From NCBI GenBank assembly GCA_016283195.1, contig JAEEML010000135.1:1-64000 (forward strand): a stretch of 64,000 bases of DNA, read 5' to 3'. Origin of the DNA: Deltaproteobacteria bacterium (GTDB lineage: Bacteria > JAEEML01). A program made the position numbers and the translations under genes. Of the stretch, positions 50,388 through 58,707 are shown piece by piece; the first letter of the stretch is position 1; the number at the start of each line of letters is the position of its first letter. The notes beneath the pieces are model-generated. The model was not told where the DNA came from. It did no database searches and worked only from the letters and a program-made list of their open reading frames with translations.

Positions 50388-51002
50388 TTATCTGTGGCCT
50401 TTGTGACCTCTAGGATCCTTGTGGCCTTTGCCGCAATCGCAGTGGCCGTTTTTATGGCATTTGCAATCTTTGCCGCAATCGCACTTGCCAGCTTCCGGTT
50501 TTTTTGCCAGTTCTTCGGCCAGTTTCCTTTTTTGCCCGTCGTTTAAGGTGTTTACTATGTCTATATCCATATCGAGGCGCAAGCGGCGCTCCTCTTTTAA
50601 AATGTTATCCAGTTGGTCTTGATTAACATGGATGGCGGCTTTATCGAGCGGCAAAGTGCTTTCAAGGGCCATTAAGGTGCTTTGAATTTTTTCCTTTTCA
50701 TCTTGGCGCTCTTCTATCTTTTTTTTGAAATCTTCTTTGATTTTTTTGATCTTATCTTCTTGTACCGGGGTGAGTTTTAACTCTTTCACCAAGTGGGCAA
50801 TGCGGCTTTTGGGGGCTCTATGGCCATCCATGTGGCAGCCGCCGTGATGGGGACCATGATGGTCGCCCATTTGGCAGGGGCAGCCGGCGCCATGGTGGGG
50901 TGGCTGGCCGTGCGGGCCGTCATTGTGCCCGGGACGAGCAAAAGCGCCGAGCGGCAGAGTTAAGATGACTAAAGCAGCTAAGATAGTAGCAAAACGTTTC
51001 AT
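50388..51002 (-). CDS. ZraP/Spy-like periplasmic metal-binding chaperone-type protein
   Basis: 204 residues with a signal peptide (to about 23). A His/Gly-rich stretch (about 25-62, many His pairs) precedes a helical hairpin of the ZraP/CpxP/Spy type, starting at ELKLTPVQEDKIKKIKEDF and including Leu/Arg-rich helices to about 160. The C-terminus is rich in Cys and His (CDCGKDCKCHKNGHCDCG), more than in E. coli ZraP. It should bind zinc or copper and act as a chaperone and as feedback inhibitor of the kinase. It is the first gene of the unit, behind AAGGAGG and the -24/-12 promoter. Confidence 0.75.
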   Translation of the reverse strand: MKRFATILAALVILTLPLGAFARPGHNDGPHGQPPHHGAGCPCQMGDHHGPHHGGCHMDGHRAPKSRIAHLVKELKLTPVQEDKIKKIKEDFKKKIEERQDEKEKIQSTLMALESTLPLDKAAIHVNQDQLDNILKEERRLRLDMDIDIVNTLNDGQKRKLAEELAKKPEAGKCDCGKDCKCHKNGHCDCGKGHKDPRGHKGHR

Positions 51003-51051
51003 GATATCCTCCTTATTTATCCCTCACAACGAGGGCGAATGCTCTACTAAT

Positions 51052-51070
51052 AAGCAAAAAGTATGCCAAG
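51052..51070 (-). promoter_or_regulatory. Sigma54 promoter (-24/-12) of the zraPSR-like operon
   Basis: On the minus strand TTGGCATACTTTTTGCT gives GG (51067-51066), ten bases, then GC (51055-51054), the canonical -24/-12 spacing. Transcription would begin near 51042, 40 bases before the ATG. The leader contains a small hairpin (CCCTC/GAGGG at 51021-51035). Since the operon encodes a sigma54 activator, autoregulation is likely. Confidence 0.75.
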
Positions 51071-51075
51071 AGAGT

Positions 51076-51106
51076 ATTATAGCATAATATGTTGAAATCA
51101 TTGCAA
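51076..51106 (-). promoter_or_regulatory. Possible basal sigma70 promoter with extended -10
   Basis: Minus-strand TGC-TATAAT (TATAAT at 51081-51076) is a perfect extended -10, with TTGCAA (51106-51101) 19 bases upstream. Its start site near 51069 coincides with the -24 region of the sigma54 promoter, so the two may interfere. Confidence 0.4.
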
Positions 51107-51140
51107 ATTATATTTTAAGAGAATTATGCGGAAATGGGGA

Positions 51141-51157
51141 AGTGCAATTTCTGCACT
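51141..51157. promoter_or_regulatory. Candidate activator-binding dyad AGTGCA-N5-TGCACT
   Basis: A perfect 6-bp dyad centred about 107 bases upstream of the predicted sigma54 start site, the usual distance for an enhancer-type regulator. It could also be a weak 3' hairpin of the neighbouring lipoprotein gene. Confidence 0.4.
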
Positions 51158-51172
51158 GATAAAAGGCAACTA

Positions 51173-51577
51173 TTACCACTCACAACCAAAAGCGCTCATG
51201 GCCTCTTTGGCAGCGGCAAGAGCTTGCTGGCAAGCGGGAGCCATAGCGGCTTTAGCTTCAGGAGAAGTAGCGGCGGTACGCCAACCGTCGGCCATTTGTT
51301 TCAGAGCATCACGGGCACCGGCTTGCGCTTCAGCGGGCATTTTGTTTATGCAGGCAGAATATTTGGTGATGTATTCATCACATTCGGCAATACCGACGGC
51401 ATCGGCAGCGGCGGCTTTTTGCTCGGCAGCGGGAGCTTCGGCCGGAGCGGCGGCAGGAGCTTCGGCAGCAGCGGCAGCCGGTTTGGCAGCCTCTACGGCC
51501 GCCGGTTTATCCTTATTGCAAGCCGGAATAAAAGAAGCGATAGCCAAGAGAGCGATTAACAAAGTACCTTTTTTCAT
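51173..51577 (-). CDS. Small Ala-rich lipoprotein with conserved Cys pattern
   Basis: 134 residues with lipobox FIPAC (Cys20), an Ala/Pro/Glu-rich linker (about 25-60), and a helical domain with four cysteines: C-D-E-Y-x6-C, then A-C-Q and G-C-E-W at the end. Lipoproteins with this Cys layout are common in Myxococcota-like genomes; the function is unknown. The helical part probably forms two disulfides in the periplasm. A weak promoter (TTGTAC-N17-TAGAGT on the minus strand) lies upstream of the ATG, which has AAGGAG. Confidence 0.75.
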   Translation of the reverse strand: MKKGTLLIALLAIASFIPACNKDKPAAVEAAKPAAAAAEAPAAAPAEAPAAEQKAAAADAVGIAECDEYITKYSACINKMPAEAQAGARDALKQMADGWRTAATSPEAKAAMAPACQQALAAAKEAMSAFGCEW

Positions 51578-51665
51578 TTTTTTCTCCTTAATCTGCCTGT
51601 TTGTAAGGCAACTTGCGCTACTCTAAATAAGTGTAACAAAAAGTACAAGTCTTTTTTGCAATACT

Positions 51666-53696
51666 TTAGGGAATGATTTTATCGCCGGCCAGAATTTCCT
51701 CGTTGGCCCGATAAAAATCCAAAATATAGCGCATGGTGCGCATATCTTTGGGGCTTAGGTCCTCTTTTTTGAGATTCTCTTCCAATAAAGGATCTTCATT
51801 TCCAAGGGAATAACAGATACTTGGCTTATCTATTTTATGATAACACAGGCGGTTACCTATTCTAAATTGCATCTTTTCCCCATGGAAGGAGTAAATCCAA
51901 GGCGAGCCAGGGCGAGCAAAAAGTCCGCGGCCCAGCCAGCCGACCTCCCCCGTGGCATTAACAATATGGGCTATTGTCGGCGCTACGTCTATTTGATGCA
52001 CTGGCCATTTTATCTCACCAGGTTTATTCATGTTTTTGCTAACAAGAGCCAAGGCGATACGGTACAGGCGCTCTTGCCGCAAGCTGGTAACACTCGATAA
52101 GCCGTCTCTATAAGTGTGATCCCCCAGCATAACCACCAGAGTATTATCACCGATTTCCGAGGCAAAGAGCTTAGCGAAAAAATTGGCCAAAGCGTCATCT
52201 TCATAGCGCCAAGTTTGTAGAGCTTTGTCATATTCTACATTGGTTTTTACAAATTTTTGCTTAAAATCTTCCGGCAAATCATAGCCATCGACTGTGGCAT
52301 AGGGGTGATGGGTGGAGATGGTGGCAATGTTCGCAAAAAGCGGCTTATTTTGCTCTTTGGCCAATTTTTCCAATAAGTTCACATTACCGGCTAAAAATTC
52401 ATAATCGGCGAGCCCCCAGCCGCCTGCCAGTTTTCCTACTCCCAGTTTGGCAAAATAGGCTTTGTCGTAGGTGGCTATGGTGCCGTGTTTTTTTTCAAAA
52501 GTGGACATCCCGTGGAATTTGCCGTTTATGCCAGTTGTCCAAATGGTGTGGTAACCGTTATTTTTAAGTACTTCCTGTAAACAGCGCACTTTCACTTTGG
52601 GATAAGCCATATAAGTGGCCTGGCCATTGTTGTTGGGCATTAGAGAACAGAGAGTGGAAAACTGGCCGCGATCGGTTTGGCCGGAAACGCGGGAGCTGCT
52701 ATAGGTGGTGGTAAATAAAAGGCCATGTTTTTTTAAGGTTTTTGTCAGGTTTGGAAAAATAAGCGGCGCAAATTCCGGGTGCAGTAATTCATAAGCTCTG
52801 AAGGATTCCACAAAGAGCAATATTATATTTGGTTTTTGCTCGCCCTTAAGGCCGAGATTCTGGCGCATCTGGTGGCTAAAATCTTCAGCATTGGCCAAGT
52901 TCACAAGGAGCGGATATTCGTTTATGTTTGGGCTTGTTAGCGCACTTTGATTTATAGGCTCCGGCGGCCAATCGCTGGCACTGTCCCGCCAGGCGGCCTC
53001 CTCTTCGGCAGTTACTAAATTTTTATAGGTAGCCACTTGCATGGCGGGCGAAAGGTTAGAGCTGCTGAGCTCATTTTCCTGGGGGGCGCTTATTTGGTTA
53101 AACCAAACCTGGACAATTTGGGTGGAAATTAATTCATCATCCTGGCGCCCGGAAATAATAAGCCAGCTTATAAGCGTAAAAGTAAGGCTAAAACCGGCTA
53201 TTAAGAAAGCCGCTATTCTGCCGGGCTTTAGCCCACTAGCAAAGCGGCGGGAAATAATGGTTACAGCGATGGCGCCAGCCATTAGCACCAGGGCCCAGAT
53301 GGTTCTGGCGTTGCCTGAAAGAGCAACTATATTATCCAAAATATCCGGTACATCGGCGATATGATCTTTAACCAGGGCAAAGTCCAGGCGATTGCCGAAG
53401 AATTTAAAATAGAGCAAATTGGAAAAAGTGGCCAAAAAGGTAAAGCCGATTAGGGGCAGGGCAGTTAGGCGGAAGGAAATTTTAAATATAGCGTAAAGCA
53501 AAAAAGCTATGGCAAAGCAGAAAGATATAATGGCTGCGTCACCAAGGAGGCCGATATATATCTGTTTTTGAATTGCCTCATTTATATAAGGCAAATTGTG
53601 CTCGCTAACCAGTTGATAGCGCAAAAGCAGGAAAGAAACATAAAAGGAAATGGCCGCCAAAATAAGGCTAATATAGTAGAGAGCGCGTTTAAACAT
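51666..53696 (-). CDS. LtaS-type sulfatase family membrane protein (phosphoglycerol/phosphoethanolamine transferase-like)
   Basis: 676 residues: five hydrophobic helices in about residues 5-190, then an extracytoplasmic sulfatase-fold domain. Landmarks are NIILLFVESFRAYEL (metal-binding Glu), the nucleophile Thr region SGQTDRGQFSTLCSL, FHGMSTF, ISTHHPY and VVMLGDHTYRDG. LtaS-like enzymes move glycerol-phosphate from phosphatidylglycerol to an acceptor; in Gram-negatives, relatives modify periplasmic glucans or other envelope glycans. The start at 53696 overlaps the hflX stop by eight bases; a longer frame inside hflX is rejected. Confidence 0.88.
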   Translation of the reverse strand: MFKRALYYISLILAAISFYVSFLLLRYQLVSEHNLPYINEAIQKQIYIGLLGDAAIISFCFAIAFLLYAIFKISFRLTALPLIGFTFLATFSNLLYFKFFGNRLDFALVKDHIADVPDILDNIVALSGNARTIWALVLMAGAIAVTIISRRFASGLKPGRIAAFLIAGFSLTFTLISWLIISGRQDDELISTQIVQVWFNQISAPQENELSSSNLSPAMQVATYKNLVTAEEEAAWRDSASDWPPEPINQSALTSPNINEYPLLVNLANAEDFSHQMRQNLGLKGEQKPNIILLFVESFRAYELLHPEFAPLIFPNLTKTLKKHGLLFTTTYSSSRVSGQTDRGQFSTLCSLMPNNNGQATYMAYPKVKVRCLQEVLKNNGYHTIWTTGINGKFHGMSTFEKKHGTIATYDKAYFAKLGVGKLAGGWGLADYEFLAGNVNLLEKLAKEQNKPLFANIATISTHHPYATVDGYDLPEDFKQKFVKTNVEYDKALQTWRYEDDALANFFAKLFASEIGDNTLVVMLGDHTYRDGLSSVTSLRQERLYRIALALVSKNMNKPGEIKWPVHQIDVAPTIAHIVNATGEVGWLGRGLFARPGSPWIYSFHGEKMQFRIGNRLCYHKIDKPSICYSLGNEDPLLEENLKKEDLSPKDMRTMRYILDFYRANEEILAGDKIIP

Positions 53697-55326
53697 GATA
53701 ATCCTCTTGCGAGGTAAGTAGGCGCAAAAGTTCGTTTTGCAAAGCAGAAAGCCCCTGGCCGCCGGCGGCACTGATGGCCGTAACGCCGCTGCTCCTAACG
53801 GCCAGATATTCGGCCGGGGGTAAAAGATCCACTTTATTGTAAACGGTTATGAGCGGAATATCGCCATAGCCGAGGTCGCGGAGGGTCTCTAAAACGGTGT
53901 GGCTTTTTAAAAGCCACTCGTTATCGGCTCGGTCGATTAAATGAATAATTAAAGAGGCATCGCCGATTTCTTCCAAGGTGGCCTTAAAAGCCCGCTCCAG
54001 ATCTTCCGGCAATTCGCGAATAAAGCCAACAGTATCGGTATAAATCACCGGCTTATTATCTGGCAGAGCGGCGCGGCGACAGGCCGGCTCCAAGGTGACA
54101 AAAAGCTGATTTTCGGCCAGTACCTTAGCGCCGGTTAGTGTATTTAAAAGAGTGGATTTGCCGGCATTGGTGTAACCGACTATGGCAATAATCGGCACGC
54201 CGGCCCGCTTTCTGGCTTTGCGCCTTAAAGTGCGGCGGCGGGAAATTTCTGCGAGCTCACCGGTGAGGCGGGTAAGGCGCTCCCTTAGGCGGCGGCGCGC
54301 TATTTCCAGCTTGGTCTCCCCGGGGCCGCGCAGGTTGGCTCCGCCGGAGAGGCGGCTTAAGGCATCGTCTTTCATGGATAGGCGGGGCAAAAGATACTTT
54401 AATTCCGCCAGTTCCACCTGTAATTTCCCCTCTTTTGACGCAGCTCTTTTGGCAAAAATGGTCAAAATAAGCTGCGTTCTGTCCAAAATTTTGAGCTCTG
54501 TCGAAGCGCCGATGGCCCGGCATTGCGAGGGGGTTAAGCTGTGGTCAAAAATAAGATATTCGGCCCCGCGCGAGAGGGCCAGGAGCACAGTTTCTTCCAA
54601 TTTACCCCGGCCCATGAGGTAACGGGGATCGGGTTTGTCGCGCAGCTGAATAACTTTGCCGACCACCGGCATACCGGCGGTAGCGGCCAGCTCTTCCAGC
54701 TCCTTTAGTGAACTCTCAGCCGGAGATCGGCCGTGGGTGCCGACATGAATTAAGATGGCAGCCGGCCCGCTGATGGCCTGCGCCGCCGCCTGCCACTTGC
54801 TGCGCCTGGCCTCGAGCTCCTGAATAAAAGATAAAAAATCCAAATCCAGTTTATTAAGATGTAAGAGCTTTTCCGTTTGGTAACCGTCGGCGCTCTCCGG
54901 ATCTAAATAGGCATAATAAAAAAAGGAGAGCGCCGCCGCCGGAGTCACGGCTATTATGGCTACCATATCGAGGCGCAAAAGTTGCAAATCGCTTAAATCA
55001 TCGCTTGAGAGGCCGGCAATATTATTGGGCAGCTGCGTGCGCACCAGGCGCAGGCCTCTAAGGCGCCTTTGCCCGCTGCGGACCCGCCCCAAATCCGGGA
55101 GGTAGAGGCGCTGACTCTCACCTACCACCACCTTTTCTACCTGGCCGCGGCGGTCGATAATGAGGCCAATTTGCCGCCCCAGATCGAGGCTTATTTTGGC
55201 CATGCTCTGGGCCATTTCCGTGCTTATTACCTGCGAGGGTAAAAGGCGGCGGCGGGCCAGGCGTTCCAGAGCAGAAACTTGTTCGCTGTTTAGGGCATCT
55301 ACTTCGCCGCAAATACTTGAAATAAT
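53689..55326 (-). CDS. hflX: GTPase HflX
   Basis: HflX N-terminal domain, coiled coil and GTPase domain with G1 GYTNAGKSTLLN, G3 DTVGF and G4 YNKVD. The first ATG (55215) would omit the conserved start. Translating upstream in frame gives LNSEQVSALERLARRRLLPSQ, the normal HflX N-terminus. That frame begins after a TAG at 55338, with AGAGG then six bases to ATT (55326) or nine to a second ATT (55323). A non-canonical ATT start is therefore proposed, giving about 545 residues; ATG 55215 (508 residues) is the alternative. HflX splits stalled or heat-damaged ribosomes. The 3' end overlaps the LtaS-type gene. Confidence 0.93.
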   Translation of the reverse strand: MISSICGEVDALNSEQVSALERLARRRLLPSQVISTEMAQSMAKISLDLGRQIGLIIDRRGQVEKVVVGESQRLYLPDLGRVRSGQRRLRGLRLVRTQLPNNIAGLSSDDLSDLQLLRLDMVAIIAVTPAAALSFFYYAYLDPESADGYQTEKLLHLNKLDLDFLSFIQELEARRSKWQAAAQAISGPAAILIHVGTHGRSPAESSLKELEELAATAGMPVVGKVIQLRDKPDPRYLMGRGKLEETVLLALSRGAEYLIFDHSLTPSQCRAIGASTELKILDRTQLILTIFAKRAASKEGKLQVELAELKYLLPRLSMKDDALSRLSGGANLRGPGETKLEIARRRLRERLTRLTGELAEISRRRTLRRKARKRAGVPIIAIVGYTNAGKSTLLNTLTGAKVLAENQLFVTLEPACRRAALPDNKPVIYTDTVGFIRELPEDLERAFKATLEEIGDASLIIHLIDRADNEWLLKSHTVLETLRDLGYGDIPLITVYNKVDLLPPAEYLAVRSSGVTAISAAGGQGLSALQNELLRLLTSQEDYHV

Positions 55327-55372
55327 TTTAAACCTCTAATTTTTTTGCCCAAAGGCAGAAAGGGAAAAGCCA

Positions 55373-56473
55373 TTAAAAAGGAGAACTGCCGAAGAGGTCA
55401 TCGGCGGCGCTATTGGACTCTTTCAAAGTGCCGCGCTTGCCGGAAGAATAATCATCCATCATCTTTTCCATGCTCTCCATAGAAGTATCCATGCCTTCGG
55501 CAGCCATTTCTTCAAATTGTTTTTTAATGCCGGCGATCATCGCGGCGTCGGATTTAATGGTTTTGCTGTCAAGAGTAGCAAAATCCGGTTCGTCCACCAG
55601 GCGGGCAAAATGCTCAAAAATGGCCATGCGGCTGCGCGACTCGCCGAATTTGGCGGCGAGAGCACGCTCGACTTCATAAAGCTCTTTGTTGATTTTGCTA
55701 AGCTCTTTGCGCACTTCCGGCGAGCCGTTTTTCAGCTTTTTCTCCAGTTTGCTTCTTTGAGCTTCAAGTTTCTTTTTGGTTTTGTTGAGCTTTTCCACCT
55801 GCGATTTGTCTTTTAAAATATTATCTTTTACCCGGCCGGCAATGGCATTGCCCTCGCGCTGCATCCTGATTTTTCTTTCCGCTTGCCATTTAAAGTCGGC
55901 CATTTCATCGCTAAAAGCCTGGACAGCACTCATGCCGCTATCGTCAACATCAACCTGCTCGCCGGCTTTTAGATCGGCCGCTTTATCTTTTTGGTTATCA
56001 ACACGCACAAGGCCGTTTTTCACTTTTACGCGCACCGAGCCGTCAATGCTGACAGTAGTGGCAAACTCTGTGCCGCGCACGCCGGCAACGCCGTTGGGAG
56101 TAGCCACAGCATAGCTCTCTTCACCGGTGAAGCTCTTGGTGACTTTTGACCAAATGGTGCCAAAGAAAAGAATAATGGAGTTTTTCTTTACCTTTTTTTG
56201 GCTGTAAGGAGAGATCATCATTTCGCTATCGGCTTTGATATCAATGATGGTGCCGTCTTCCAAACGAATGGAAGCCGAGCTGTCTTTTCCGGTCTTTATA
56301 GTGGCGCCTTCGGGCAGCTTTTGATTCAAATCTGCGGCTTTAGCGCTCTCACTATTAGGCTCTATTACGGTTACGGTGCCGTTCATTTGGATCAGCATAG
56401 CCGAATCTGCGGCTTTGGCCAAGGGAAGAGCAAAAAGCAAGGCAGTCAGTGTGGTTATCAAAAAATGTCTCAT
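55373..56473 (-). CDS. FecR-domain periplasmic protein with coiled coil
   Basis: About 366 residues from the ATG at 56473 (GGAGG upstream). Signal peptide to about residue 21, a FecR domain (about 28-165) with LPEGATIKTGKDSSASIRLEDG and ATPNGVAGVRGTEFAT, then a highly charged helical region (about 200-275, with RMQREGNAIAGRVKDN) likely to form a coiled coil, and a Ser/Asp-rich tail. There is no transmembrane helix, so this is not a FecIR-type anti-sigma factor. FecR-domain proteins of this kind are often surface or polymer-associated. It follows the beta-barrel gene by 14 bases and may work with it. Confidence 0.8.
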   Translation of the reverse strand: MRHFLITTLTALLFALPLAKAADSAMLIQMNGTVTVIEPNSESAKAADLNQKLPEGATIKTGKDSSASIRLEDGTIIDIKADSEMMISPYSQKKVKKNSIILFFGTIWSKVTKSFTGEESYAVATPNGVAGVRGTEFATTVSIDGSVRVKVKNGLVRVDNQKDKAADLKAGEQVDVDDSGMSAVQAFSDEMADFKWQAERKIRMQREGNAIAGRVKDNILKDKSQVEKLNKTKKKLEAQRSKLEKKLKNGSPEVRKELSKINKELYEVERALAAKFGESRSRMAIFEHFARLVDEPDFATLDSKTIKSDAAMIAGIKKQFEEMAAEGMDTSMESMEKMMDDYSSGKRGTLKESNSAADDLFGSSPF

Positions 56474-56487
56474 GGGAACCTCCGTGC

Positions 56488-57930
56488 TCAAAAAGCGATT
56501 TTGAATATTACACCAATGTTGAGATCATTAACAGCATCATATTTGCCGCTGAGCTCATTTAATTGCCAGGTGCGGCTGTATTCCAAAGCCGCATAGAGGA
56601 ATTTTATGATGCGCACTTTGGCCAGAGCCAGGAATAATGTGCGATTATCAAAGGAGAATAAGTCTTTTCCGCTTTGGATGCCCGTCCTGGTGTAAAAGAG
56701 AGTGAACTGCGCTCTTTCCCAGGCCGGCACATTGAGAAAGAAAGAAAAATTGGCTGCGGCGCCGGTATAACACTCAAAAATGACGCCGAATTGCACATAG
56801 TGCATGAGGTCAAAGGCAAATTCGCCGTAAAGTCCGTTTATGGTTTTATCTTTGCCGTTTAGAGTTAAATATTGGCGCTTGGTGGTTGGTGCGCGCACGT
56901 TGAGGCCGTATTGATAGCGCTCGATATCATAAAAAGAATTGAAATAATTCGGCAAATAGTCGCTTCTGAAAACGCGGTATTCCAGGCGCATGGGGATGCT
57001 GAGGCCTTTTAATAATTTGAAGCGCACACTGCCGCTGGCGCCCAGGTGAAAACCCATACCGGCACCGGCTATAAAGTTGATATCAAAATAGGGCATAAAG
57101 GAGACGGTTTCATTGTCAAAAACTTTAAATTCGGCATCAATACCGATGATGGTGGTATTGGCATTCTTTTCGGCTTTGGGCTTGTTATCGTAAATTTGCA
57201 CATTGCCGGCCTCATCAAAGGCGAGAGCTACTGGCGCGCCGATATCGGTGGCGACGGTAAAACCTACGGCCAGCCTTTTGGCATAAGAATCTTTATTGAT
57301 AAAAGTTACGGGGTTTACATGCACTCTGGTGGCCAAAAGGCGGGTGCCGGCCCGTTTGGAACCCAACTGGAAGAGGTCGTTGGTGAGCATTTCCACGCCG
57401 CCGTAATCAAAATTAAGGTCAAAAGCAAGGCCGCTGTGGAAGGCATTGACATCAATATTGTTGTCGTAATGGCCGACAATGGAAAGGTGGCCGATATCGC
57501 CGGTTAATTCGCCAAAGCGCAGGTAAAAAGTCTCCCCTTTGTTGCCGAGGCGCACATAGCGCAAAATGCGCAGCCATTCCACGCCGCCGTCCCAGTCTTC
57601 ATGGCGGATTCTAAGTGCCGAATAATCATGAGTTTCTTTGGGCTCGTTATCATAAATGCGGAAATTGAGCGGCGTTTCTATGCCGAGGCCGACCGGCCCC
57701 AGGCTCAGATTAACCCGGGCATCGAGAGAGAGAAAATGGTCGTTATTTATCATGCGGTAGCCGAGACCGGCTTCAAATGAATTTTCTTTATCTGTAGAGT
57801 ATTTTAAGAGCGTTTCCAGGTGGTTAAAACCGGGAATATCGGGCTCATCCCCAAGATAGGCCACGGCGGCTCTCCCCGGTAAGAGGAGCAAAAGAAAAAT
57901 TAGAACTAAAGAACGCAGGGCAATTTTCAT
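56488..57930 (-). CDS. Putative outer-membrane beta-barrel protein
   Basis: 480 residues with a signal peptide (to about 24). The mature sequence alternates hydrophobic and polar residues with many Gly and aromatic residues and ends in Phe (IGVIFKIAF), the outer-membrane barrel signature. A short motif DIGHLSIVGHYDNNIDVN is conserved-looking but not assigned. It may be a channel or a surface scaffold for the neighbouring FecR protein; no family is recognised. Confidence 0.65.
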   Translation of the reverse strand: MKIALRSLVLIFLLLLLPGRAAVAYLGDEPDIPGFNHLETLLKYSTDKENSFEAGLGYRMINNDHFLSLDARVNLSLGPVGLGIETPLNFRIYDNEPKETHDYSALRIRHEDWDGGVEWLRILRYVRLGNKGETFYLRFGELTGDIGHLSIVGHYDNNIDVNAFHSGLAFDLNFDYGGVEMLTNDLFQLGSKRAGTRLLATRVHVNPVTFINKDSYAKRLAVGFTVATDIGAPVALAFDEAGNVQIYDNKPKAEKNANTTIIGIDAEFKVFDNETVSFMPYFDINFIAGAGMGFHLGASGSVRFKLLKGLSIPMRLEYRVFRSDYLPNYFNSFYDIERYQYGLNVRAPTTKRQYLTLNGKDKTINGLYGEFAFDLMHYVQFGVIFECYTGAAANFSFFLNVPAWERAQFTLFYTRTGIQSGKDLFSFDNRTLFLALAKVRIIKFLYAALEYSRTWQLNELSGKYDAVNDLNIGVIFKIAF

Positions 57931-58020
57931 CTGGGCCTCCGGAGAGCCTTATGGGTAACCCGCTTTCCAGTTTACCGCAAGCGGCCGCTTTTTTACAACC
58001 GCAACTATAACTTGCCGGAT

Positions 58021-58515
58021 TTAGAAAGTATAATTGGTGCAAGAACTGCAGAATTGGCATTTGCCGGCGCAACTGCCGGGGCTACAATAAGCACAGTCGC
58101 CGCCGGAGGGGTGCGAGTACTCGTAGCCGGAGCAGTAATATTCCTTTTTGTCATTCTCGGAGCCGGTATACTCAACACAAGTATAACCAGACGGGCAGGT
58201 GGTGGTATCATCTTCGCCGGAACATTCAAGGAAACAACGGGCTCCGCCTTGTATCCAGCCAGTAAGGCCTTCACATTCGAGAGGATAACAATAGTTATAA
58301 GTCCAAATATTCCAATAACCAACGCACTCTTCCAGCCCTTCGCCCTTTTTGCTGCATTCGCTGTCGGTCATGCAGGGAATAAGGCAGCCGCCTGTAGAAA
58401 GGACAGTGCCGCCGAGAGCGGCGCAATTATCCGGCTTATTGAAAGTGAGTTTGGCATTAGCTCCGCAGCCGGCAAAAACGAGAACAGATAAAAATAACAA
58501 GCCCATTTTTTTCAT
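58021..58515 (-). CDS. Cys-rich small lipoprotein
   Basis: 164 residues with lipobox VFAGC (Cys17). The mature part contains about 20 Cys, including CLIPCMTDSEC, CFLECSGEDDTTTC and a C-terminal cluster CAYCSPGSCAGKCQFCSSC. The pattern resembles the six-Cys modules in the 20928 lipoprotein and suggests several disulfides at the cell surface. The function is unknown. GGAGG precedes the ATG. It is divergent from mreB across about 190 bases with only a small hairpin (58585-58603). Confidence 0.7.
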   Translation of the reverse strand: MKKMGLLFLSVLVFAGCGANAKLTFNKPDNCAALGGTVLSTGGCLIPCMTDSECSKKGEGLEECVGYWNIWTYNYCYPLECEGLTGWIQGGARCFLECSGEDDTTTCPSGYTCVEYTGSENDKKEYYCSGYEYSHPSGGDCAYCSPGSCAGKCQFCSSCTNYTF

Positions 58516-58707
58516 AATTCTACCTCCGGAATACTATCCCAGTGTAAATGGAAAACAGGGATTCTCTAGCACAATTTGCGCATTCAGTAAAGAAATTTTA
58601 CTGGAACAAGTAAAGCAAAACAATAAAAGTGTGATCATTTCTTGTTTTAACCTTAATAGTTGACTATTCTGGCGCGGCGGAACGCCGGGTTCCCACGGAG
58701 AAGTAGT

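Noticed and set aside
53697-53771. N-terminal extension of the LtaS-type gene into hflX
   Set aside because: The ATG at 53696 directly precedes the first hydrophobic helix; the extension is hflX coding sequence in another frame.
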